Source: a bacterium (GTDB lineage: Bacteria; JAHJDO01). From it: a DNA stretch of 50,289 nt. The stretch is taken from NCBI GenBank assembly GCA_030652805.1, contig JAUSPT010000041.1:1-50289 (forward strand), read 5' to 3'. Shown here piece by piece: positions 1 through 8,514 of this stretch. A program made the position numbers and the translations under genes. A model generated the notes under the pieces. The model did no database searches. It was not told the DNA's origin and was given only the letters and a program-made list of their open reading frames with translations. How positions within the stretch are numbered: the first letter of the stretch is position 1; every line of letters starts with the position of its first letter.

Positions 1-121
1 CACTATTCTACAGATTTTAAGTATAACCTTATTTGAGAAAGTTCCTGTTTTACAGCTACTTACAAATGTTAATGATGAAACTCAAAACGGTGAATCTCCT
101 AACCAATTGTTGTTGTTTGAC

Positions 122-799
122 TTATAATGGGACAGTAGTGAGGGCAAATATTAAAAGAACAGCAAAATGTCTTATGGCACTTAGCTTGCTTTTATAAACA
201 ACAAGCATCCATAAAAGATAGAAAGGAAGAAAACCTGCTAATATTGACCTGGTCAGCAAAGAAAGTCCAAGCAGAATGCCAGCTGCATATGAAAATACCA
301 GTTTGCTTTTCTGAACAGCTTTAAGCAGAAAATACACAAGAAACACCAGAAATAATGTATAGGGGCATTCTGACAGGATATGAATACTATACCAGATATG
401 CTGCGGGCTGAGAGCCAGCAATAAGCCTGTCAATACGGCAAGTTTGAGTCTGAAGATATCTCTCGCAATTAAATACAGTCCAACACACGTAATAGACCCT
501 ATCATTATAAAAAAGAGTCTTAAGGCAAGTATATTATCTCTACCAAAAACAGCTAATATCCCTGCGTGTATTAATGGAAACAAAGGAGGTCTGAAAGCAC
601 GGAATTCCCCTTCCAAATATCCTTTCCCATCTAGTAAGTTATCAACTATTGTTTGATATGCCATATCTCCGTATTCAAGATTATGTATGTCGACAAAAAA
701 CAAACCAATAAGCCTGAATAACAGGGCCGTTATGAAAATAAAAAGAACCGCTTTCCTCCTGGACTGCATGCAAATTAAACTGTTTAATCTTTCTTTCAT
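122..799 (-). pseudogene. Truncated GT39/ArnT-like membrane glycosyltransferase
   Basis: The 225-residue product resembles the N-terminal half of the PMT_2/ArnT family, membrane enzymes that move sugars from polyprenyl-phosphate donors. Visible features are a first membrane segment near residues 15-35, an acidic first loop (LEYGDMAYQTI), the FRPPLFPL stretch and several further hydrophobic helices. Family members are usually around 450-600 residues with a C-terminal domain, so half the protein is missing. The frame stops at TAA (122-124), and the roughly 120 bases beyond show no obvious continuation in any frame. A GGGGAG Shine-Dalgarno lies just before the ATG. It is probably a decayed gene; a short functional form cannot be excluded. 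Confidence 0.6.
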
Positions 800-936
800 A
801 TCTCCCCACCAATTTCAACCGTAAGTGTAATAGCTTTATTCACTAAAATCAAGGGAATTGGGAAAACCCAGAACTGTTAGTTTATTGTATTACAAGGTGG
901 TTTAATGTTATTTTTTACATAAAATAAACTTTTTTC

Positions 937-965
937 TTGACATTTATGTATTCTGATGTTAGTAT
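937..965 (+). promoter_or_regulatory. Sigma-70-type promoter of the HTH/zinc-ribbon pair
   Basis: A perfect TTGACA (937-942) is followed after 17 bases by TAGTAT (960-965), a close match to TATAAT. The predicted transcription start falls near 972, so the mRNA would begin at or just before the ATG at 973. That argues against a TTG start at 937, which would be the -35 box itself. Confidence 0.6.
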
Positions 966-972
966 TTCGCAC

Positions 973-1170
973 ATGAGTGAAATAATGACTATAAAAGAGC
1001 TGGCTGGTTACATTAAAATGAATGAGAGAACAGTCTATAAACTTGCTAATAATGCAAAGATCCCTGCTGTAAAACTTTCAAATCAGTGGCGTTTTAAGAG
1101 AAAAACAATAGATGAGTGGCTTGAAGCACAAATGTATGAAAATTGCCCTTATCCAAAAACAAAAATGTGA
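973..1170 (+). CDS. Excisionase/MerR-type helix-turn-helix DNA-binding protein
   Basis: This small protein is almost entirely one HTH_17 (excisionase family) domain: MTIKELAGYIKMNERTVYKL, then a wing with KLSNQWRFKR and the closing IDEWLE. Such domains bind DNA as recombination directionality factors or as small regulators. I start it at ATG 973; ATG 985 is the alternative, directly at the domain edge. Neither has a Shine-Dalgarno, and the promoter ends at 965, so translation may be nearly leaderless. A zinc-ribbon gene begins 13 bases after its stop. No integrase is visible nearby, so a regulatory role is at least as likely as an excision role. Confidence 0.75.
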   Translation: MSEIMTIKELAGYIKMNERTVYKLANNAKIPAVKLSNQWRFKRKTIDEWLEAQMYENCPYPKTKM

Positions 1171-1183
1171 GGAGGTGAAGTAA

Positions 1184-1354
1184 ATGTATAGATGTGAAAT
1201 ATGCAAAAATGAAGTGGACTCAGTGTATTTTAAAAACAACAAGGAAGTCTGTGAAAAATGCTACAGAGGACATAAAGTAGAAATAGACAAAGCAGAGATT
1301 AATTCCTCGCTTATAGAAGAGCATGCTGGGCAAACTGCTGTTGCAGTAAACTAA
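1184..1354 (+). CDS. Small zinc-ribbon protein (56 aa)
   Basis: The ORF reads from ATG 1184 to TAA 1352-1354 and has an excellent Shine-Dalgarno (GGAGG at 1170-1175, directly after the upstream stop). The product starts MYRCEICKNEV and carries two CxxC pairs, C4-C7 and C23-C26 (CEKC), which should bind one zinc ion; the acidic tail has no known motif. It is co-transcribed with the HTH gene. Its last codons overlap the convergent nadE stop by three bases. Function unknown; the ribosome site, zinc pairs and tight spacing make it a real gene. Confidence 0.75.
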   Translation: MYRCEICKNEVDSVYFKNNKEVCEKCYRGHKVEIDKAEINSSLIEEHAGQTAVAVN

Positions 1355-2073
1355 GGGGTTGGAATAGGATCTCGTTTATGCTGTGAACTTGATATCATAC
1401 TCATTACTTTATTGAGCTTTCGTCTGTCTATGTCTTTGGTATTATTGCTTTCGATTGCCCTTAGAATATTGTCTGCTTCGTCATATAAAAGGCCCATTTC
1501 ATCTTCATCAAATTGATCTGGCCACAGACCTGCAGAGGGTCTTCTTGCTATAACCTCTGGTGGAATGCCCAAGTCCTTAGCCAACTGCCTTACCTGAGTC
1601 TTAAGCAAATTACCCAGAGGAAGAACATCGGCTGCTCCATCTCCGTATTTTGTATAATAGCCAAGTTCTATTTCTGTCTTATTTCCACATCCACAGACCA
1701 GATATCCATAGTTAGCTGCATGGTAGTATAATGTAAGCATCCTTAGCCTTGGTTTCAGGTTTGCTCTGGCTATATTGTTTTCAGAAGCTGGTAAAACATC
1801 CAGAAGCTTTTCAAATGGCTCATCAAGAGATATTTTCTTAACTGGAATTGAGTACTTGTTTGCAATCAGAAATGCCATATCTTCATCATTACTATGACTC
1901 TCACATGGCATTATTAATCCAAGGCAATTGTCCTTGACAGCCTTCTGGCAAAGAACCCCAACACAAGCAGAATCTATACCTCCGCTAAGGCCAAAAACTA
2001 AACCCCTGGCTCCGGACTTCTCCACTTGCTCTTTAAGCCATGAAACTATCTTTACTGATATATTATTATCCAT
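1351..2073 (-). CDS. nadE: NH3-dependent NAD+ synthetase
   Basis: It catalyses the last step of NAD synthesis, ATP-dependent amidation of nicotinate adenine dinucleotide. The PP-loop SGGIDS at residues 30-35 binds ATP pyrophosphate, and the family stretches GNKTE and YGDGAADVLPL follow. At 240 residues it lacks the N-terminal nitrilase-type glutaminase domain of longer NadE proteins, so it should use free ammonia. The ATG overlaps the glnN stop by one base (TAATG), indicating translational coupling. Pairing an ammonia-using amidotransferase with a glutamine synthetase suggests a shared nitrogen context. Its stop meets the convergent zinc-ribbon gene. Confidence 0.93.
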   Translation of the reverse strand: MDNNISVKIVSWLKEQVEKSGARGLVFGLSGGIDSACVGVLCQKAVKDNCLGLIMPCESHSNDEDMAFLIANKYSIPVKKISLDEPFEKLLDVLPASENNIARANLKPRLRMLTLYYHAANYGYLVCGCGNKTEIELGYYTKYGDGAADVLPLGNLLKTQVRQLAKDLGIPPEVIARRPSAGLWPDQFDEDEMGLLYDEADNILRAIESNNTKDIDRRKLNKVMSMISSSQHKRDPIPTP

Positions 2074-4265
2074 TATTGCACAAACAGCATCTCTCTATAC
2101 TTTGGCAGGTCCCAATGCTCATCAGCTACAACACATTCAAGTTCATCAACATGTTTTCTTATATGCTCCATTAGAGGTTTTAATTCTTCAAAGAATAAAT
2201 TAGACTTTTCCTCTGCTTTCAGATTGCCAGCTTTCTTCAGCAGCCCCTCCATTCTACGTGTATGCTTTCTCACATAATATATCTTATCTGTTACATTCGT
2301 TAAGTGATTTTTAAGATCTTCAAAAACTTCTTCTTTAATCTTCAAACCAGCATTCTTCCTTAAGAAGACCAGATCTGTAAGATTCTTCGCCAAAAGCCCC
2401 TGATAATCAAAACCTGCTGGTACCACATTTGAGTCCACCATTTCACGCAAAGTATTGGCTTCAATCTCCAACTTCTTACAATACATATCCATCCATATAT
2501 TATATCTTGAAACTAATTCTCCCCTTGTAAGCACACCATATTTCTCAAACAGCGCTATGTTCTCCTCTTTAATAAGAGCTTTAAGCGCCTTAGGTGTTGA
2601 AGGTTCATTAACCAGCCCTCTTTTCCCCGCTTCTTTTATCCAGCTTTTAGAATAATTATCACCTTCAAACCTAATTGATTTAGTTTCTCTAATGATTTCT
2701 CCCAACACATACAGTACCTTTAAACTAAAATTCTTGTAATTAGACTCCTTTTTTATTCTATCTGTAATATAATCTATAGATTCTGTAACAATTGTGTTAA
2801 TAACCATAATAGGTGTTGAAATATTCTGGGAACTCCCAACTGCCCTAAATTCAAACTTATTACCGGTAAAAGCAAAAGGAGAAGTTCTATTCCTGTCAAC
2901 CACATCTTTATTAAAGGTTGGTAATTTGCCAACGCCCAGATTTACAATATCTTGTTTACTGAATTCCGCCTTTTTACCTTTTTCTATTGTACCGAGAATC
3001 TTTGTCAGTTGATCACCAACAAACACTGATATAACTGCAGGCGGAGCTTCATTAGCTCCAAGCCTATGTTCATTACCTGCTGAGGCTATACTGGCATATA
3101 ACAGATCAGCATGTTTGTAAACAGCCCGGATTACAGCTATTAACAATACCAGAAACTGCAAATTGTCCTCTGGCGTATTTCCATGATTAAAAAGATTATT
3201 TCTCTTATCATCTGACAGAGACCAATTAATGTGCTTTCCACTTCCATTTATACCTGCAAACGGTTTTTCATGTAAGAGACACACCATATCATGTTTCAAG
3301 GCAATCTTTTTGATAATATCCATAAGAAGCTGATTGTGATCCGCTGCAATATTTGAATCCTCAAAAACAGGAGCAAACTCAAACTGGTGAGGAGCAACCT
3401 CATTATGTCTGGTCTTTAAAGGAATACCTAATTTATATGCCTCAATACTTACATCATTCATATAATTTATAACACGCTCTTTAATTGAGCCAAAGTATTG
3501 ATCCTCTAATTGCTGTCCTTTTGGAGATGATGCTCCAATTAGTGTGCGTTCTGTCATAAGCAAATCCTGTCGCATTCTATAAAACCGCTTATCTATTAAA
3601 AAATATTCCTGTTCAGCACCACAATCTGAAAAGACCCTTTTTACATCCTTATGCCCGAAAAGCTTTAAAAGCCCAACTGTTGCTTTGTTAATAGCCTCAT
3701 CAGAGCGCAGTAGGGGAAGCTTTTTATCAAGCGCTTCTCCATGATATGAAATAAATATGGATGGTATACACAGAGTTTTTCCAAGTTCGCATTCTATAAC
3801 AAATGCAGGGCTTGAAGGGTCCCATGCTGTATACCCACGCGCTTCGAAGGTAGTTCTTATACCTCCGCTTGGAAAGCTGGACGCATCAGGCTCACCCTGA
3901 ATAAGCATTGATCCGCTAAACTTCTCAATAGCTCTGCCTTCTTCATCAAGCGAAATAAAACTATCATGCTTCTCAGCTGTAAGACCTGTCATAGGCTGAA
4001 ACCAGTGTGTATAATAAGTTGCTCCCTTTCCAATTGCCCAATCCTTCATTGCATTTGCTATTTCATCTGCTTCCTTCATGCTGATCGTCTTTCCTTCATC
4101 AAGCCAGCGCCTAAATGATGCAAAGGTCTTTTTACTTATGTGTTTTTTTATCACAGAAATACTAAACGTGTTTTCACCAAAATAGTTTGATACTCTTTTA
4201 GGTAACTTTTCCACGCTCAATTTAACACCGCTAATTTTTTCCAACACATCTTGTCTTATGCTCAT
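2073..4265 (-). CDS. glnN: Glutamine synthetase type III
   Basis: ATP-dependent synthesis of glutamine from glutamate and ammonia. The 730-residue length is typical of GSIII (about 700-730), much longer than GSI (about 450). Visible signatures include NEVAPHQFEFAP, EDSNIAADHNQLL and the active-site region INGSGKHINWSL, and the C-terminal helical extension of GSIII is present. A strong AGGAGAGGGG Shine-Dalgarno precedes the ATG, inside the end of the radical SAM gene one base upstream. GSIII is common in Bacteroidetes, cyanobacteria and PVC-type bacteria. It is part of the long minus-strand run. Confidence 0.95.
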   Translation of the reverse strand: MSIRQDVLEKISGVKLSVEKLPKRVSNYFGENTFSISVIKKHISKKTFASFRRWLDEGKTISMKEADEIANAMKDWAIGKGATYYTHWFQPMTGLTAEKHDSFISLDEEGRAIEKFSGSMLIQGEPDASSFPSGGIRTTFEARGYTAWDPSSPAFVIECELGKTLCIPSIFISYHGEALDKKLPLLRSDEAINKATVGLLKLFGHKDVKRVFSDCGAEQEYFLIDKRFYRMRQDLLMTERTLIGASSPKGQQLEDQYFGSIKERVINYMNDVSIEAYKLGIPLKTRHNEVAPHQFEFAPVFEDSNIAADHNQLLMDIIKKIALKHDMVCLLHEKPFAGINGSGKHINWSLSDDKRNNLFNHGNTPEDNLQFLVLLIAVIRAVYKHADLLYASIASAGNEHRLGANEAPPAVISVFVGDQLTKILGTIEKGKKAEFSKQDIVNLGVGKLPTFNKDVVDRNRTSPFAFTGNKFEFRAVGSSQNISTPIMVINTIVTESIDYITDRIKKESNYKNFSLKVLYVLGEIIRETKSIRFEGDNYSKSWIKEAGKRGLVNEPSTPKALKALIKEENIALFEKYGVLTRGELVSRYNIWMDMYCKKLEIEANTLREMVDSNVVPAGFDYQGLLAKNLTDLVFLRKNAGLKIKEEVFEDLKNHLTNVTDKIYYVRKHTRRMEGLLKKAGNLKAEEKSNLFFEELKPLMEHIRKHVDELECVVADEHWDLPKYREMLFVQ

Positions 4266-4266
4266 C

Positions 4267-5199
4267 TTATCCCCTCTCCTGATATAATCTGCCCTGAAAC
4301 GTGTTCATTTGCAGAAGTTTCTCTTCTATTTTACCCAGCACTTTGTTTTTGTCAACAATCCACATTGGCACTATGAGAAATTCCATGGGGCAATCTGCAG
4401 TTATTCTCTGAATCACAGTATCTGCCCAGAGATACTCCAGAAATCCTACAGCCAAATCTACATATACATCTAATTCCAATGGCTTATACAGACCTTCCTC
4501 ATAAATCGCTTCCAGCCTTGTTCCCTTTATTATATGAAGCGGATGAATCTTTATACCATCTAATTTAAGCCTGCCCAGAACTTCCGCAGTTTTCAAAATA
4601 TCCCCTCTAGTCTCATGAGGCAGTCCTATAATAACATGAACACATATCTTTATGTTTTTTCTTTCTCTTGTCAGATTCACAGCTTCTAGAAAATCTTTAT
4701 AAACATGCCCTCTGTTTATAAACTCTAAAGTCTCATTATGTGTGGTCTGAAGACCATACTCAATCCATACTTCATAATCAGATGTATAGCTTTCAATTAG
4801 ATCAAGAATCTCCTCATTTATACAATCAGGACGAGTGCCAATGGATATGCCTACAACATCTTCAAATTTTCTGACGGTATCATACTTTTTCTTCAAAACT
4901 TCTAAAGGAGCGTATGTATTTGTATATGCCTGAAAATACACTATGAATTTCTCAGCTTTAAACCTTCTCTTACCAAACTCTATGCCTTTAGCAATTTGCT
5001 CTTCTATTGGCAGCGAAGCAATACGGCTGTTAAAGCTGAATCCCCTATTATCACAATAGATACAGCCGTTTTTACTCTTTGAGCCGTCTCTATTAGGGCA
5101 GGAGAATCCTGCATCTATACTTACCTTATAAACCCGCGCTCCAAAACGTTTCTTGAGATATTCAGAAAATTTGTAATATCTTCTTATCTCATCACTCAT
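4267..5199 (-). CDS. Radical SAM protein, YhcC family (TIGR01212)
   Basis: FSCPNRDG followed by NGCIYCDN gives the YhcC-type cluster motif C-X11-C-X2-C, which ligates the 4Fe-4S cluster that cleaves S-adenosylmethionine. Other family features are ISIGTRPDCI and WIEYGLQTTH. The frame is open back to a TTG at 5241, with ATGs at 5220 and 5199. I choose 5199 (MSDEIRRYYKF) because homologues begin about this far before the cluster motif, but no start has a clear Shine-Dalgarno. The family's substrate is not firmly established. It sits one base upstream of glnN in the same transcript. Confidence 0.85.
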   Translation of the reverse strand: MSDEIRRYYKFSEYLKKRFGARVYKVSIDAGFSCPNRDGSKSKNGCIYCDNRGFSFNSRIASLPIEEQIAKGIEFGKRRFKAEKFIVYFQAYTNTYAPLEVLKKKYDTVRKFEDVVGISIGTRPDCINEEILDLIESYTSDYEVWIEYGLQTTHNETLEFINRGHVYKDFLEAVNLTRERKNIKICVHVIIGLPHETRGDILKTAEVLGRLKLDGIKIHPLHIIKGTRLEAIYEEGLYKPLELDVYVDLAVGFLEYLWADTVIQRITADCPMEFLIVPMWIVDKNKVLGKIEEKLLQMNTFQGRLYQERG

Positions 5200-5253
5200 C
5201 ACTTTTTTAAAGATTCCCATTCCATTATTAAAAAGAAGCAAGAACTCTGAGTT

Positions 5254-6258
5254 TTATCCAAATAGATATTTCAAGGTGTTTTTATATGTTATCTTTGAAA
5301 TCTTATCTTCTGAAAGACTTTTTAATATCTTTATTTCCATATCAAACGACGATTTTAAAGACACATCTATCAGCTTTCCATTAATGTCATAATATTTTTG
5401 TATAAAATAATTTGCAGGAGTATCGCTTCCCCAGATAATTGTATCAGGGTAATTGCTAACAATATTTCTCATTACGGACCAAGGTTCGTTATAATCTGCT
5501 TCCATCCGTTCTCTTGGTAAGGGAATGTGAGGGGATTCCTGCTGGGCAAGGATACAGTGTATATGAAACGCAGAAAGATCAACAAAACAATTCTCTAATT
5601 TTGATGCTCTCTCCAGCACGGATTTTACAAAACGCGCTGAATGAGCAATGCAGATTCTAATTTCCGGATGCTTCTCAGCAAATTTTATAATATCAAAGAC
5701 TGAAGCCCATGGGTCACCTTTGTAATATGAGCTGTGAAACGTTATGGGCAGATTGTGTCTGACGGCAAAATCTAAAATAGGCCGGCCTTTAGTCTCCAAA
5801 TCCTTTACAAATGCCCGTATGTATGTTGGGACTGTTTTTAAGCCAAACACAGGATATTCTTTATGGAGTTTCTCAAATAGCTCAGCCTGTTCTTTTGTTT
5901 TTCTTGAGGGGTCAAACATAACAAACGGGATAGCCATATCAGAATACTCTGGAAATATTTCATAAATCTCTTTCAACATGCTTTGATTTTCAATCTCATA
6001 AGGGAACTTTGAAAACATTTCATTTATTTTTATTTCTTTCGATGCTCCCAGTTCAACAGTATAATAACTTGAGTCCATAGGAAATATGACTGCGTATGAT
6101 ATCCTCAGATATTTCATCCTGATCACCAAATCTTCAAAACTCAGACAATATGGATATGAATGGCTCACGTAATTTTTGTAATTTACTCCTATATGGGAAT
6201 GTCCATCAATTATTCCTTTACGCGTTTTTATTTTCTTAATAATTTTATTCTTATCCAT
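5254..6258 (-). CDS. Amidohydrolase_2 family metal-dependent hydrolase
   Basis: A TIM-barrel amidohydrolase of 334 residues. The metal-binding HxH is at H20/H22 (IIDGHSHIG). Later strands supply TFHSS, IAHSAR and the strand-8 aspartate in IIWGSDTPANYF. Family members hydrolyse or decarboxylate ring compounds and lactones. It lies 4 bases downstream of the NagB-like gene and is the last sugar-type gene of the DeoR-headed cluster, so a lactonase or ring-opening role on the pathway intermediate is plausible but unproven. Specificity cannot be read from the sequence. Confidence 0.8.
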   Translation of the reverse strand: MDKNKIIKKIKTRKGIIDGHSHIGVNYKNYVSHSYPYCLSFEDLVIRMKYLRISYAVIFPMDSSYYTVELGASKEIKINEMFSKFPYEIENQSMLKEIYEIFPEYSDMAIPFVMFDPSRKTKEQAELFEKLHKEYPVFGLKTVPTYIRAFVKDLETKGRPILDFAVRHNLPITFHSSYYKGDPWASVFDIIKFAEKHPEIRICIAHSARFVKSVLERASKLENCFVDLSAFHIHCILAQQESPHIPLPRERMEADYNEPWSVMRNIVSNYPDTIIWGSDTPANYFIQKYYDINGKLIDVSLKSSFDMEIKILKSLSEDKISKITYKNTLKYLFG

Positions 6259-6262
6259 AGAA

Positions 6263-7195
6263 TTAATATCCTTTCTCCCAATCAGGCGTTATATCTTGAG
6301 CAATTGTTTCTGAAATGAATACGTCAGCTGATGTCAACTGAACAATAGAGTCAGGGACCAGAGGGGTTACTGGACCGTGCAGGGCCAGCCTGGTTATAAG
6401 TCTTTGCCACGATGTGCCAGTTCCGTGAACACTGATAGAATAAGTGTTGAGCCTGTGCTTAGCCGCCAGATACTCACGCGGACCGATAGTGGCGGCCTTG
6501 GGCGGTACAGCCGCAATATCGCCACTGGCGCCAAAACTGCCGTGCAAAGAATTCTGGGCCAGCGTGAACGGACTTAGAGTAACAATACTCGGCCCCATTT
6601 TCTTGAATTCTTCCAGACCCTTTGGGACCTCAGGCGCATCTGGTTCGACAAAGGCTAAATGTCCTGTCCAGCCTGGTCCTGCATAACAAATATCAGCCCC
6701 ACCGAGATCAGCAATCCTTTTCCCATAATCTTTAAAATTTTCATTGGTAAAACCAATCATCTGGGTTTCCGGCGGACGAAGCTTATTATCAAGTTCATTG
6801 TAAAAATATTTTTTGAGCGCATGAGTAAAGCCCAAAGGCCATGTCTCTGGTGCGATATTTCCATCTTCATCCGCATATTCATCCATATTGAACGTGTAGA
6901 GATTTTCACAGTTGATCTTAGAGCGATTAATCATATAGGCTACGTTTTTGTAGAGCGGCCAGGGTTGGGGTAGGATCATAACCAGCTTTTTATCCGCTTC
7001 CATGGCTTCTTTGATACGGAAGAAAACATCCATCATAAATATAAACCATATCTCAAAATCCTTGGCCACCTTGATTTTTAAGTCAGGATTGGGATGCTTG
7101 GTAATATCCTCTCGCTTGATATTTCTGACTCTTTCCAGAACTTCCTTATCTCTAAAAGGAACATATCTGGACGGACTGTAATTAAATTCTTTCAT
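6263..7195 (-). CDS. NagB-like sugar-phosphate isomerase/deaminase
   Basis: It resembles glucosamine-6-phosphate deaminase. FNMDEYADE (residues 102-110) matches the NagB signature NMDEY, and GHLAFVEP (178-185) matches GHIAFNEP. The NagB ring-opening aspartate of the DGH motif appears as T177 (TGH), while the histidine and the following glutamate are kept. At 310 residues it is longer than NagB (about 265), with an extra N-terminal segment. The start overlaps the FGGY kinase stop by four bases (ATGA). I infer an isomerase or deaminase acting on a phosphorylated sugar made by that kinase; true glucosamine-6-phosphate activity is doubtful. Confidence 0.75.
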   Translation of the reverse strand: MKEFNYSPSRYVPFRDKEVLERVRNIKREDITKHPNPDLKIKVAKDFEIWFIFMMDVFFRIKEAMEADKKLVMILPQPWPLYKNVAYMINRSKINCENLYTFNMDEYADEDGNIAPETWPLGFTHALKKYFYNELDNKLRPPETQMIGFTNENFKDYGKRIADLGGADICYAGPGWTGHLAFVEPDAPEVPKGLEEFKKMGPSIVTLSPFTLAQNSLHGSFGASGDIAAVPPKAATIGPREYLAAKHRLNTYSISVHGTGTSWQRLITRLALHGPVTPLVPDSIVQLTSADVFISETIAQDITPDWEKGY

Positions 7196-8502
7196 TTCAC
7201 ACCTCCGAATAATTTCTGTTTTTTATTATTTCTATAGATTTTTGCCGCGCCTATAATCCCTGCGTCACGACCGGATGAAGGGGTTATTTTGTATTTGCAG
7301 TTCTTAGCCAAGATATCAAGCCATACCTTGGACTGCGAGACTCCACCTGACACATAGATCTGGCGGGCAGAAGATATTTTTTCTATTTCTGAAAGATGCG
7401 ATAGAAACCTGTTTAAAAAATACTTAATAACAGACCCAGCTATTATGTCCTTATCAGCAGACTTATCATGTATGAATTCTCCGTTGGCAGCTCTGATTTC
7501 AATAAATGCGTCTTTGCTTTTCACAGTATTAAATTTTGCCAGAAAATCGTCATATGTTATATCTGGGAAATATCTTGTTTTAAACTTATGAATAATATTA
7601 CCAAACTGAGAGTCAAGACTAATCAGAAAATAATCATTTGTTAAAGGACCTATGCCTACAATTTGATTTTCTTTTATAGAATTTAGCGGTTCTTTTATGA
7701 TGGCATAAAGCACCATTGCTGTTCCGAAATTGGCGCTTATGTCTCCCTCAGCTTCAAGCCCTGCTCCTACTGCTGACGCTGACTGGTCATTACCACAGAA
7801 ATATACAGGTAGCTCTTTTTTGAGCCCTAACTCATGTCTCATTTTATGAGTTAATTCATAGGAAATACCTGCAGCTTCTTTAATTTCAGGGAAATTGTCT
7901 TGTGTAAGTTCAAGGATATCAAGCGCTTTTTGATTTAAATGCTTTTTGCGTATATCAAAAACTCCGCCCATGCCAAAGCTGGTATAGTCAGAATAAAACT
8001 TTTCTGTCAATCTGAAAGCAACATACTCATTAATAAGAGGGAAATAAGCAGCCTTTTTGTATATAGCAGCTTTGTTCTTTTTCAACCATAATAATTTTGA
8101 AATATATAAAGATGATAAAGGCTTGGAAAAACCAGCGGTTTTATAAAATTCAGGTAGCTTTTCAGATAGATATACTTCTTCTTCTACTGCTCTTGTATCG
8201 AGCCAGACAATCCCTTTGTCTAAAGAATTAAAATCCTTATCCACAGGCATAAAGGTTTGTGCCTGACTGGTAATCAATATCGCTTCAATAAAATAGCCTT
8301 TTTGTGTAGCAATCTTGATTATCTTTTTTAAGGCTTCTCTGGCTTTGGTAAAACATTCTTCAAAATCGGATTCACAGATTTCCTGCTTACGATTAATCTT
8401 AAAATCACAAAGTATACTTTCAATTGTATTTAGCTCTCTGTCTATAGTTCCGCATTTAAGGGAACTAGTACCAATATCGAGAACTGCTAAGGCATTTTCC
8501 AT
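7192..8502 (-). CDS. FGGY-family carbohydrate kinase
   Basis: It phosphorylates a sugar, polyol or sugar acid with ATP in the cytoplasm. The N-terminal phosphate-1 motif LDIGTSSLKCG (residues 8-18), substrate-strand WLDTRAVEE, NFGTAMVLY, and C-terminal VSGGVSQSKVW with SSGRDAGIIGAA (adenosine region) define FGGY kinases such as xylulokinase and gluconokinase. At 436 residues it is shorter than the usual 480-520. The stop overlaps the start of the NagB-like gene (ATGA); the dehydrogenase gene ends 12 bases upstream. The substrate is not predictable from sequence alone, but it should be a product of the dehydrogenase or cupin isomerase encoded alongside. Confidence 0.85.
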   Translation of the reverse strand: MENALAVLDIGTSSLKCGTIDRELNTIESILCDFKINRKQEICESDFEECFTKAREALKKIIKIATQKGYFIEAILITSQAQTFMPVDKDFNSLDKGIVWLDTRAVEEEVYLSEKLPEFYKTAGFSKPLSSLYISKLLWLKKNKAAIYKKAAYFPLINEYVAFRLTEKFYSDYTSFGMGGVFDIRKKHLNQKALDILELTQDNFPEIKEAAGISYELTHKMRHELGLKKELPVYFCGNDQSASAVGAGLEAEGDISANFGTAMVLYAIIKEPLNSIKENQIVGIGPLTNDYFLISLDSQFGNIIHKFKTRYFPDITYDDFLAKFNTVKSKDAFIEIRAANGEFIHDKSADKDIIAGSVIKYFLNRFLSHLSEIEKISSARQIYVSGGVSQSKVWLDILAKNCKYKITPSSGRDAGIIGAAKIYRNNKKQKLFGGVK

Positions 8503-8514
8503 TTTGAAATAAAA

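Noticed and set aside
937-972. TTG start at 937 for the HTH gene
   Set aside because: The TTG is part of a perfect -35 hexamer, and the 12 extra residues are not part of the HTH domain.
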